Shown piece by piece: positions 7,357-15,593 of a DNA stretch of 39,913 nucleotides. The stretch is from NCBI RefSeq assembly GCF_002939885.1, contig NZ_MDED01000032.1:1-39913 (forward strand). The letters are read 5' to 3'. The stretch is from Xanthomonas cucurbitae. Its GTDB lineage: Bacteria > Pseudomonadota > Gammaproteobacteria > Xanthomonadales > Xanthomonadaceae. Within the stretch, counting starts at the first letter, position 1. Every line of letters begins with the position of its first letter. The translations under genes were made by a program, and so were the position numbers. The notes below the pieces were generated by a model. The model was given only the letters and a program-made list of their open reading frames with translations, made no database searches and was not told the DNA's origin.

Positions 7357-8697
7357 GTGCGCCTTCTGATCCGGTTGATGATGGCCGCCGCCCTGTGTGC
7401 AGGAGCGGCGGGATGCGTGCGTTCCGATCAGGCCCAGCAGACCACCGTGCGCTTCTGGGCGATGGGCAAGGAAGCCGAAGTGGTCACCGAACTGGTGGCC
7501 GATTTCGAAAAGCGCAATCCCAGCATCCGCGTGGAGGTGCAGAACATTCCGATGACCGCGGCGCATGAAAAATTGCTGACCGCCTTCGCTGCCGATGGCT
7601 TGCCGGACGTGTGCCAGCTGGGTAACACCTGGCTACCGGAATTTGCCTTGCTGGACACCCTGGCGCCGCTGCAGCCCTATGTGGCGCGCTCGACGGTGGT
7701 AACGCCGGCCGACTACTTCCCCGGCGTGTGGGACACCAATGTGGTGGATGGCACCTTGTACGGGGTGCCGTGGTATGTGGATACGCGGCTGCTGTTCTAC
7801 CGCAAGGATCTGCTGCGCCAGGCCGGCTACAGCCAGATGCCCAAGACCTGGGCCGAGATGCAGCAGGTGATGGCGGCGATCAAGCGCCACGTTGGGCCGG
7901 ACCGCTATGCCATCTTGATGCCGCTCAACGAGTTCGAGCAGCAGCTGTCGTTCGCCTTGCAGCAGGACGATCGCCTGCTGCGCGATCACGATAACTACGG
8001 CAATTTCCGCAGTGCAGGTTTTCGCAAGGCGTTGGCATTCTACGACGGCATGTACCAGAACGGCTGGGCGCCCAAGGTGTCGGAAACCCAGGTCTCCAAC
8101 GTCTGGTACGAATTCTTCAACGGTTACTACGCGTTCTATCTGTCCGGCCCCTGGAACGTGCGCGAGTTCAAGCTGCGCCAGCCGCCGGGCATGGAAGGCA
8201 CGTGGGGCACCGCGCCGTTGCCTGGTCCCGACGGCCCGGGCGCAGGCATCGCCGGCGGCTCCAGCCTGGTGATCTTCAAGTCCTCGCAGCACAAGGACGC
8301 CAGCTGGAAGCTGATCGAATACCTGTCGCAGCCGCAGGTGCAGGCGCGCTTCCATGCCATCATCGGCGACCTGCCGCCGCGGCGCAGTACCTGGAAGCTG
8401 CCGTCATTGGCCAATGACGAACTGGCCCGTGCGTTCGGCGATCAGCTTGAACGGGTCAAGGCCACCCCCAAGGTGCTGGAATGGGAGCGCATCGTGCAGG
8501 AAATGCGCCTGGTGACCGAGCGCGTGGTGCGCGGCGGTCAGTCGCACGAAGCGGCCGTGCAGGAACTGGATCAACGCGTGGACGATATTCTGGCCAAGCG
8601 CCGCTGGATTTTTGAACAGGAAGGCGGCCATGTCGGGCCGGCTGCCGTGCCGGCCACGCCGCCGGCCAGCGCACCAGCCCCCGAAGGTGCCCGATGA
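7357..8697 (+). CDS. ABC sugar-binding lipoprotein
   Basis: Extracellular solute-binding protein, family 1 (oligosaccharide type), 446 residues. The signal sequence ends ALCAGAAGC with a lipobox cysteine at residue 20. The mature protein shows the family pattern: VRFWAMGKEAEVVTELVADF near the start, GLPDVCQLGNTWLPEF, DTLYGVPWYVDTRLLFYRKD and a hinge GGSSLVIFKSS. It starts with GTG 7357, three bases after the previous stop. An in-frame ATG at 7378 would shorten the positively charged part of the signal. It ends as ATGATG/TGA overlap with the first permease gene, so it belongs to one importer operon. Confidence 0.93.
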   Translation: MRLLIRLMMAAALCAGAAGCVRSDQAQQTTVRFWAMGKEAEVVTELVADFEKRNPSIRVEVQNIPMTAAHEKLLTAFAADGLPDVCQLGNTWLPEFALLDTLAPLQPYVARSTVVTPADYFPGVWDTNVVDGTLYGVPWYVDTRLLFYRKDLLRQAGYSQMPKTWAEMQQVMAAIKRHVGPDRYAILMPLNEFEQQLSFALQQDDRLLRDHDNYGNFRSAGFRKALAFYDGMYQNGWAPKVSETQVSNVWYEFFNGYYAFYLSGPWNVREFKLRQPPGMEGTWGTAPLPGPDGPGAGIAGGSSLVIFKSSQHKDASWKLIEYLSQPQVQARFHAIIGDLPPRRSTWKLPSLANDELARAFGDQLERVKATPKVLEWERIVQEMRLVTERVVRGGQSHEAAVQELDQRVDDILAKRRWIFEQEGGHVGPAAVPATPPASAPAPEGAR

Positions 8698-9578
8698 TGC
8701 GCCGCAATTCCGTTGCCGGCTGGGTGTTCGCCGCGCCCTCGATCCTGGTGCTGGGCATGTTCTTCGGCGTGCCGGTGCTGGCCGCGCTGGTACTCAGCGT
8801 TACCGATTTCGACCTGTACGCACTGGCCAATAGAAGCCATCTGCGCTTCGTCGGGCTGGGCAACTACATCGCGCTGCTGCAGACGCCGCTGTTCTGGAAG
8901 TCGTTGTGGAATACAACCTACTTCGTGCTGCTGGGCGTGCCGATGTCCATCGGCGTGTCGCTGGGTGCGGCACTGTTGCTCAATGCCAAGGCATCGCGCT
9001 TCAAGGCCTTGTTCCGCACCGCGCTGTTCGCACCGGTGGTGACCACGCTGGTGGCGGTGGCAGTGATCTGGCGCTACCTGTTCCACATCAAGTATGGCCT
9101 GGTGAACTTCGGGCTGAGCCATCTCGGCATCGCGCCGATCGACTGGCTGGGCGACCCGCGTTGGGCCATGCCCACCATCATGCTGTTCGCGGTGTGGAAG
9201 AACTTCGGCTACAACATGGTGATCTTCCTGGCCGGCCTGCAGGCCATCCCGCAGGACCTGTACGAGGCCGCACGCATCGACGGCGCCTCGCGCTGGAAGC
9301 AGTTCCTGCACATCACCTTGCCGATGCTCGGGCCGGTGCTGATGGTGGTCGGGGTGATTACCATCTCCGGCTATTTCCAGTTGTTCGCCGAACCCTACGT
9401 GATGACCCGTGGCGACCCGCTGCAGAGCACCGTCAGTGTGCTGTATTTCATGTTCGAGGAAGGCTTCAAGTGGTGGAACCTTGGCCGCGCGTCGGCGGTG
9501 GCGTTCCTGCTGTTCCTGATTATCCTGGCGGTGACCACCGTGATGTTGCGCTTCGGCCGCAAGAAGGACCTGATATGA
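8694..9578 (+). CDS. ABC sugar permease, MalF/LacF type
   Basis: Integral membrane subunit of a carbohydrate uptake ABC transporter, 294 residues with about six transmembrane segments. The cytoplasmic EAA loop that docks the ATPase is clear at 190-210 (YEAARIDGASRWKQFLHITL). The start overlaps the binding-protein stop by 4 bp and the end overlaps the next permease by 4 bp (ATGA). The protein lacks the large periplasmic P2 loop of E. coli MalF and so resembles the LacF/UgpA-type permeases. Confidence 0.93.
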   Translation: MMRRNSVAGWVFAAPSILVLGMFFGVPVLAALVLSVTDFDLYALANRSHLRFVGLGNYIALLQTPLFWKSLWNTTYFVLLGVPMSIGVSLGAALLLNAKASRFKALFRTALFAPVVTTLVAVAVIWRYLFHIKYGLVNFGLSHLGIAPIDWLGDPRWAMPTIMLFAVWKNFGYNMVIFLAGLQAIPQDLYEAARIDGASRWKQFLHITLPMLGPVLMVVGVITISGYFQLFAEPYVMTRGDPLQSTVSVLYFMFEEGFKWWNLGRASAVAFLLFLIILAVTTVMLRFGRKKDLI

Positions 9579-10411
9579 GCCGTGATGTGGGCCAATCGCG
9601 CTGGAACGGCGTGCTGATCAACGGTGGGCTGGTGGTGCTGGCGGTCGTCAGCCTGGCGCCGCTGCTGTGGATGCTGTCGGTTTCGTTCATGCCCACCGGC
9701 GAGGCCAGCCGGTTTCCGCCGCCGATGCTGCCGTCGGCGTTCACCCTGGCCAATTACCACGAGCTGTTCGCGCGCACCGGCATGGCGCGCAACTTCGCCA
9801 ACAGCCTGCTGGTGTCCGGATTGATTACGCTCGGCTCGCTGCTCATCAACACCATGGCGGGCTATGCCTTTGCCAAGCTGCAGTTCGTGGGCCGCGAGCG
9901 CCTCTTCAAGATCCTGATGGCCGCACTGGTCATCCCGGCCCAGGTGGCGATGCTGCCGCTGTTCCTGCTGATGAAGCAGCTGCATCTGGTCAACAGCATC
10001 GGCGGGGTGGTTGTTCCGGCATTGGCTAGCGTGTTCGGCATTTTCCTGGTGCGCCAGTACGCGCGCAGCATCCCGGATGAATTGATCGAGGCCGCGCGCA
10101 TCGATGGCGCCAGCGAACTGCGCATCTTCTTCCAGATCGTGCTGCCGATGCTCAAGCCGGTGCTGGTCACCTTGACCATCTTCACCTTCATGGGTTCGTG
10201 GAACGACTTCATGTGGCCGTTGATCGTGCTGACTGACCAGGAGCAGTACACCTTGCCGGTGGCGCTGGCGGCGCTGTCGCGCGAGCACATCATGGACGTG
10301 GAGTTGATGATGGCCGGGGCGGTAGTGACGGTGATTCCCGTGCTGCTATTGTTCCTGGCGCTGCAGCGTTACTACATCCAGGGTCTTCTGTTGGGGAGTG
10401 TGAAGGGGTGA
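9575..10411 (+). CDS. ABC sugar permease, MalG/LacG type
   Basis: Second membrane subunit, 278 residues, about six transmembrane segments. The EAA loop is at 170-191 (LIEAARIDGASELRIFFQIV), and FTFMGSWNDFMWPL is typical of MalG-type permeases. It overlaps both neighbours by 4 bp. No ATP-binding subunit is encoded anywhere in this cluster, so the importer must borrow an MsmK/UgpC/MsiK-type ATPase encoded elsewhere, as described for some other sugar importers. Confidence 0.93.
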   Translation: MSRDVGQSRWNGVLINGGLVVLAVVSLAPLLWMLSVSFMPTGEASRFPPPMLPSAFTLANYHELFARTGMARNFANSLLVSGLITLGSLLINTMAGYAFAKLQFVGRERLFKILMAALVIPAQVAMLPLFLLMKQLHLVNSIGGVVVPALASVFGIFLVRQYARSIPDELIEAARIDGASELRIFFQIVLPMLKPVLVTLTIFTFMGSWNDFMWPLIVLTDQEQYTLPVALAALSREHIMDVELMMAGAVVTVIPVLLLFLALQRYYIQGLLLGSVKG

Positions 10412-13400
10412 AACCGGGGTTGCTGCGATTGCTTGCCATCACCGCCATTGCCGCCGCAGGCGTGGCGCAGGCGCAGGAGCGCGTGCTCGATGGCTTCAAC
10501 GACATCGGCGCATGGCGGCTGGTGGTGTCCAATCAGGTGAGCGGTTCGCTGCGGCCGGTGGCCACGCCCTCGGGCGGACATGCGCTGTGCCTGGACTACA
10601 ACTTCAATGGCGTGTCCGGTTATGTGGGCATCCGTCGCAACTTGCCGATCACCTATCCGGACAACTACCGGATGTCCTTCGCGGTGCGCGGCGAGTCGCC
10701 GTCCAACGACCTGCAGTTCAAGCTGATCGACGCCAGCGGCGACAATGTGTGGTGGGTCAACCGGCCGGGCTTCACCTTCCCGAAGAACTGGACCACCTTC
10801 AACTACCGCAAGCGCAACATCGAGAAAGCCTGGGGCCCGGGTGCGGACAAGCAATTGCGTAGCAGTGCCGACGTGGAGTTCACCATCTACAACAAGGTCG
10901 GCGGCCAGGGCACGGTGTGCTTCGACCGCCTGGCCCTCACGCCGCTGCCGCCGGAAGACACCTCGCCACTGAAGGCCGAGGCCATCACCGACACTGCACC
11001 TGCCCTGGAGCAACGCCTGGCCGACGGCAAGCCGGACACCTTCTGGCTCAGCGGCGCGGTCAAGCAGCAGACCGTGACCCTGGACCTGGGCAAGGTGCGC
11101 GAATTCGGCGGCGCCATCGTGCAATGGGTGCCTGGCCTGCAGGCCTCGCAGTACCAGGTGCGCTCCTCCAGCGACGGACGCAGCTGGCGTGATCTGCGCA
11201 CCGTCACTGCCGGTGCCGGCGGCACCGATTGGCTGGCCTTGCCCGATACCGAAGCGCGCTACCTGCGTTTGGACCTCAAGGACGGCCCCAACTGGCGCTA
11301 CGGCATCAAGGAAGTGCAGCTGCAACCGCTGGCATTCGCTGCCACGCCCAACGACTTCATCAAATCGCTGGCGGCGCAATTGCCGCGCGGCAGTTACCCA
11401 AGGGGATTTTCCGGCGAACAGCCGTACTGGACCATCCTGGGCCTGGACGGTGGCACCGAGCAGGGCCTGATCGGCGAAGACGGTGCGGTGGAAGTGGGCA
11501 AGGGCGGTTTCAGCATCGAACCGTTCGTGGTCACCGGCGGCAGGCTGCTGCACTGGTCCGATGTCAGCAGCGAACAGAGCCTGCAGGACGACTACCTGCC
11601 GATTCCCCGCGTCGATTGGCATCACGACCTGATGAACCTGCGTGTCACCGCCTTCGTGCAGGGTACCCCGGAGCAGGCGCAACTGGTCGCGCGCTACCAA
11701 CTGCATAACACCGGCAAGGACGCGCGCGAATTCACCCTGGCCCTGGCGGTGCGTCCGTTCCAGGTCAATCCGCCGTCGCAGTTCCTCAACACCCTGGGCG
11801 GCGTCAGCCGGATCGAACAGCTCACCGTCGATGGCGCCCAGGTCAGCGTCAATGGCAAGCCGCGCGTGTTCGCGGCGCAGCGCCCGGATGCCGGGTTCGC
11901 CAGTGCCTTCGACAGTGGCATGGATGTCAGCCATCTCACCGCCGCCACGCTGCCCACCACGACCCAGGTCAAGGACGAAACCGGCCTGGCGTCGGGTGTG
12001 CTGCTGTATCGCTGGACGCTGCAACCGGGCCAACGCCGCGAGGTGGCGCTGGTGATCCCGCAGACCGGCACTGCGCAGTTGCCTGCCGACTTCGATGCGG
12101 AGGCCGCGCAGCAACAGGTGGCCCAGCAATGGCGCAGCAAGCTCGATCGCGTGCGCATCAGTGTGCCGGCCGAAGGCAAGCCGGTGGTCGATACCTTGCG
12201 CACGGCGTTGGCGCATATGTTGATCTCGCGCATCGGCCCGCGTCTGCAGCCGGGCACGCGCTCGTATTCGCGCAGCTGGATCCGCGACGGCGCCATGATC
12301 TCCGAAGGGCTGCTGCGGCTGGGCCGCGAAGACGTGGTGCGCGACTATGTCGACTGGTTCGCGCCGTATCAATTCGCCGACGGCATGGTGCCGTGCTGCG
12401 TGGACGACCGCGGCAGCGACCCTGTGCCGGAAAACGATAGCCACGGCGAACTGATCTACAACATCGCCGAGTACTACCGCTATACCGGCGACAGGGCGTT
12501 CCTGGAAAAGATGTGGCCGCACGTCACTGGCGCCTTCGACTACATGGAAAAACTGCGCGCCAGCGAACGCACCGAAGAGAATTTCATGCGCAACCCAGCC
12601 TTCTACGGAATGATGCCGGTGTCGATCAGCCATGAAGGCTATTCGGCCAAGCCGGTGCATTCGTACTGGGACAACTTCTGGGCACTACGCGGCTACAAGG
12701 ACGCGGCGATGCTGGCTGGCGTGCTCGACAAGCCGGACGATGCGGCCCGCTTCGGCGCGGCGCGCGATGAGTTCAGCGGCGACCTGATCGCCTCGCTGGG
12801 CGCGGCGGTACGCCAGCACAACCTGGATTTCCTGCCCGGCTCGGCCGAGCTTGGCGATTTCGATGCGACGTCCACCACCATCGCGCTGACCCCCGGTGGC
12901 GAGCAGCAGCGGCTGCCGCAGGAGCTGTTGAACACTACGTTCGAGCGCTACTGGACCGAATTCTCCGACCGCCGCGACGGCAAGCGCGAATGGAAGGACT
13001 ACACCCCGTACGAATGGCGCAACGTGGCCGCGTTCGTTCGCCTGGGCTGGCGCGAGCGTGCCTGGGACGCCACTACGTTCTTCTTCAAGGATCGCGCGCC
13101 GCAGCCGTGGAACCAGTGGGCCGAAGTGGTCTCGCGCACGCCGCGCACACCGTTCTTCGTCGGCGACCTGCCGCATGCCTGGGTGGCGTCGGACTTCGTG
13201 CGCTCGGTGCTGGACATGTTCGCCTACACCCGCGAAGCCGACCAGAGCGTGGTGCTCGCCGCCGGCACTCCGACGCGCTGGTTCGAAGGCAAAGGCATCG
13301 GCATCGCCGAACTGCGCACGCCTTACGGACGCCTCAACTACACCTTGCAGCGCAGCGAAAAACAGCTGGTGCTGCAGTTGCAGCCCGGCCTGCTGATGCC

Positions 13401-13572
13401 GCCTGGTGGCGTGGTGTTCGCCTGGCCTTACCAGGGCGAACCCGGCAAGGCCAGCGTCAATGGCGAAACGGTGGAGTGGCGCAACGGCGAGCTGCGCATT
13501 CAGCAACTACCGGCCGCCGTGCAGATCGATGTGCCCAGTGCAGTGCGGCGGGCCGAAAAGGCCGCGCAATGA
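10408..13572 (+). CDS. Exported discoidin plus (alpha/alpha)6 glycosidase-like protein
   Basis: A 1054-residue exported protein starting at GTG 10408 inside the permease stop (GTGA). A signal peptide ends AAGVAQAQ (about residue 22). Residues 25-180 look like a beta-sandwich carbohydrate-binding region. Residues about 190-305 look like an F5/8 (discoidin) domain (DTFWLSGAV, VRSSSDGRSWRDLRTV, YLRLDLKDG). Residues about 320-580 form a beta-rich part like the N-domain of GH15/GH63/GH65/GH94-like enzymes. Residues 600-960 form an alpha/alpha barrel with SRSWIRDGAMISEGLLRLG (near 620) and VPENDSHGELIYNIAEYYRY (near 675), acidic motifs typical of amylo-alpha-1,6-glucosidase-like enzymes. Substrate is not known. 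Its place next to a GH144-type enzyme and an importer suggests it cuts or debranches the same glucan. Confidence 0.8.
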   Translation: MKPGLLRLLAITAIAAAGVAQAQERVLDGFNDIGAWRLVVSNQVSGSLRPVATPSGGHALCLDYNFNGVSGYVGIRRNLPITYPDNYRMSFAVRGESPSNDLQFKLIDASGDNVWWVNRPGFTFPKNWTTFNYRKRNIEKAWGPGADKQLRSSADVEFTIYNKVGGQGTVCFDRLALTPLPPEDTSPLKAEAITDTAPALEQRLADGKPDTFWLSGAVKQQTVTLDLGKVREFGGAIVQWVPGLQASQYQVRSSSDGRSWRDLRTVTAGAGGTDWLALPDTEARYLRLDLKDGPNWRYGIKEVQLQPLAFAATPNDFIKSLAAQLPRGSYPRGFSGEQPYWTILGLDGGTEQGLIGEDGAVEVGKGGFSIEPFVVTGGRLLHWSDVSSEQSLQDDYLPIPRVDWHHDLMNLRVTAFVQGTPEQAQLVARYQLHNTGKDAREFTLALAVRPFQVNPPSQFLNTLGGVSRIEQLTVDGAQVSVNGKPRVFAAQRPDAGFASAFDSGMDVSHLTAATLPTTTQVKDETGLASGVLLYRWTLQPGQRREVALVIPQTGTAQLPADFDAEAAQQQVAQQWRSKLDRVRISVPAEGKPVVDTLRTALAHMLISRIGPRLQPGTRSYSRSWIRDGAMISEGLLRLGREDVVRDYVDWFAPYQFADGMVPCCVDDRGSDPVPENDSHGELIYNIAEYYRYTGDRAFLEKMWPHVTGAFDYMEKLRASERTEENFMRNPAFYGMMPVSISHEGYSAKPVHSYWDNFWALRGYKDAAMLAGVLDKPDDAARFGAARDEFSGDLIASLGAAVRQHNLDFLPGSAELGDFDATSTTIALTPGGEQQRLPQELLNTTFERYWTEFSDRRDGKREWKDYTPYEWRNVAAFVRLGWRERAWDATTFFFKDRAPQPWNQWAEVVSRTPRTPFFVGDLPHAWVASDFVRSVLDMFAYTREADQSVVLAAGTPTRWFEGKGIGIAELRTPYGRLNYTLQRSEKQLVLQLQPGLLMPPGGVVFAWPYQGEPGKASVNGETVEWRNGELRIQQLPAAVQIDVPSAVRRAEKAAQ

Positions 13573-14034
13573 TGCTCGCGCCGTGTCCGGCACGGGCAGG
13601 GCGGTGGCGACGCGGTGGGCTGCTGGCTGCGACGCTTGTGCTGACGGCGTACTGCGTGGGTGCGCGGGCAGGACGGATAGAGAGAGCCGCCGATCAGGTC
13701 TGACCAGGCGAAGGAGGGGCAGCGCCACGCCAATGAGCGGGCAATCGGCGCAGGCCATTGCCTCCACCGCGCCGGCGCGCGAGATGACCCTGGTCACGCT
13801 CAACCTGCATCACGACGGGCCGTCGCGCGCATATCGCCAGCGAACAAGGTGCTTGCCAGCCATCAGCGCCTGCTGCAGCCGCTGGACGACTATCGCGTGG
13901 CCGTGGACCTGCAGGTGGATCTCGATGGCCAGCTGGTCAACCTGTTCGACACCCCGGATGGCGACGGCCGCTGGGCATCGGATCACTATGGCCTGTGGAT
14001 GCGCCTGCAGCTCACTCCGCGCCGTCGCAATGCC
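13569..14034 (+). pseudogene. Decayed exported endonuclease/exonuclease/phosphatase-family gene
   Basis: Pieces of one protein are spread over several frames. ATG 13569 overlaps the previous stop (ATGA) and starts a lipoprotein-like signal (RRGGLLAATLVLTAYC) that stops at 13702. In another frame ATG 13734 gives MSGQSAQAIASTAPAREM and TLVTLNLHHDG, the usual first strand of EEP-family hydrolases. In a third frame from about 13835 come ANKVLASHQRLLQPLDDY, RVAVDLQVDLDGQLVN and, at the end, DGRWASDHYGLWMRLQL, which is the family's C-terminal SDHYG(L) motif. Most of the catalytic middle is missing. I read this as a gene with an internal deletion and at least two frame changes. The family assignment rests on short motifs. 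Confidence 0.6.
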
Positions 14035-14101
14035 GTAGGAGCGCACCTGGGCGCGATGGGCGTTGCCGGTAACGCCCCATCGCGCCCGGGTGCGCTCCTA
14101 C
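14035..14101. repeat. GTAG-type palindromic repeat (second copy)
   Basis: The arms begin and end with GTAGGAGCGC/GCGCTCCTAC. They are about 26 bp long with one or two mismatches and enclose a short loop near 14061-14075. It is the same class of element as at 5193-5254 and lies between the decayed EEP gene and the convergent traB-family gene. It may serve as a bidirectional terminator. Confidence 0.85.
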
Positions 14102-14129
14102 GAGAAGCAAGGCTGCAGCGTCACCATGC

Positions 14130-15362
14130 TCACCCATGCAGGCGGTTGAAAATCTGCACGCCAGCCAGCCACACGCCGGCCATGCTGCCGAAGTTGGTCA
14201 GCAGGAACGTCAGCACCACGCGCGACACGCGATTGCGGTACCAGCCGCGCACGGTCTGCGCGTCGTCGCGCAGGGTCAGGAAGTCGCCATACGCCGGCTT
14301 GCGCATATGCACCTCCACCAGCGCGGCAAACGCCCCGGTCGGCACGCTCAGCCGGAAAGGTTTGAACGGTGCCACCACTGCCGCAGTGAGGATGCTCAGC
14401 GGGTGGCTGCCGGCCAGCAGGCAGCCCAGTGCCGCCATGCCGCCGGTATACATCGCCCATTGCAACAGCAGGTCGGCGCCCATGCTCAGGCCACCGCGCC
14501 AGAAGCCGATCGCGATGCCGGCGATAATGACCGCCAGGATGCCCAACGTGATCCAGGGCACGCGCTTGCGTTGCTGCACGTATTCCAGCGACTCGCGCAG
14601 CGGCCCGGGTGCCTCGGTGTCCTGTTCCAGGTGTCGCACAAGCCCGGCCAGATGGCCGGCGCCCACCACCGCCAGCACTTCGCGCTGACCGCTGTTAGCT
14701 TCCTCGCGCAGGCGCGTGGCCATGTAGCGATCGCGCTCGGCGATCACGGTCTCGTACAGCTCGGGGCTTTCGCTGGCGAAATCGCCGAAGCTCGCCTCCA
14801 GCATGTCGCCCTGCTTGAGTTTTTCGATTTCTTCCTCGCCCACCTCATCGGCGGCGAACAGGCCACCGAGCAGGCCGCCGGCCAGCTTCATCTTGCCGAA
14901 GAAGCCCAGGCGCCCGGACGCGCGCTTGAAGGTCAGGCCCACTTCGCGGTCGATCAGATATACCGGCACCCCTTGCGCGCGTGCCAGGTTGACGGCCTCC
15001 TTCAATTCGGCGCCCGGCTCGATGCCCAACTGCTTGGCCAGCCGGCGCTGATACGCCGCCAGCGCCAGATTGGCCGCAAACAGCGCCACGCGTCCCTTGC
15101 GGATCACCTGCACCAGGTCCAGGCGCGCCAGCGCATCCGGGTCGCTGAGCGCCTGCAGCCGCTGCGTATCCAGTTCCACAGCCACTGCATCGTAGCGGCC
15201 GCTGCCGATCGCCCGTTGCACTGCGGCCACGCTGGCCAGTGACACGTGCGCGGTGCCCAGCAAGGTGTAGCGCACGCCATCGCGCTCGACGATGCGATGT
15301 GGCTGGCCGGACAGCGCATCGTCCAGAACGTGGGGGAGCTGCTCAGTCATGGATGTATTCAT
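14130..15362 (-). CDS. TraB/PrgY-family membrane protein
   Basis: 410-residue protein of the TraB/PrgY (GumN-related, Tiki-like fold) family. In enterococci PrgY limits pheromone activity; in most bacteria the role is unknown. Motifs seen are LLGTAHVS (35-42), VAVELDTQRLQAL (60-72) and VVGAGHLAGL near residue 250, which carry the conserved GxxH and E residues of the putative metalloprotease-like core. The C-terminal third has about four transmembrane segments (WITLGILAVIIAGIAIGFW and others). ATG 15362 overlaps the TGA of the preceding GNAT remnant as TGATG, suggesting old translational coupling. ATG 15350 is a second possible start. Confidence 0.88.
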   Translation of the reverse strand: MNTSMTEQLPHVLDDALSGQPHRIVERDGVRYTLLGTAHVSLASVAAVQRAIGSGRYDAVAVELDTQRLQALSDPDALARLDLVQVIRKGRVALFAANLALAAYQRRLAKQLGIEPGAELKEAVNLARAQGVPVYLIDREVGLTFKRASGRLGFFGKMKLAGGLLGGLFAADEVGEEEIEKLKQGDMLEASFGDFASESPELYETVIAERDRYMATRLREEANSGQREVLAVVGAGHLAGLVRHLEQDTEAPGPLRESLEYVQQRKRVPWITLGILAVIIAGIAIGFWRGGLSMGADLLLQWAMYTGGMAALGCLLAGSHPLSILTAAVVAPFKPFRLSVPTGAFAALVEVHMRKPAYGDFLTLRDDAQTVRGWYRNRVSRVVLTFLLTNFGSMAGVWLAGVQIFNRLHG

Positions 15363-15589
15363 CAGAAGGAGGAGGGGGCGCCGGAGCCGAGTGCGCGCTG
15401 CATCTGCACGCTGTCCAGCCAGCGACCCTGCGTGCAGCCGACGCCGCTGAATACTGCGACCATGCGGAATCCAAAACGTTCCCGCAACCGGCGCGACGCC
15501 CGGGTATTGCATCCGGCGATCTGTTCCGCGTCGAGCGCGGTCATCGCCGGAATGTTCGCCGCATGCGCTACGCACAGCTCGACGGGCAT
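15362..15589 (-). pseudogene. C-terminal remnant of a GNAT acetyltransferase
   Basis: A 75-codon open frame just after aguB carries only the C-terminal end of a phosphinothricin-acetyltransferase-type GNAT protein: ASRRLRERFGFRMVAVFSG, VGCTQGRWLDSVQMQRALG. The acetyl-CoA-binding motif and N-terminal half are absent, and the join at TALDAEQIAGCNTRAS looks damaged. An ATG at 15589 could still express it, but it would lack the active site. Its TGA overlaps the ATG of the traB-family gene, so the intact ancestor was probably cotranscribed with it and with aguA/aguB. Confidence 0.65.
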
Positions 15590-15593
15590 GCGG

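Noticed and set aside
10372..12660. 762-codon minus-strand frame opposite the discoidin/glycosidase gene
   Set aside because: Antisense shadow of a gene with clear domains; product is His/Arg/Gln-rich and matches nothing.
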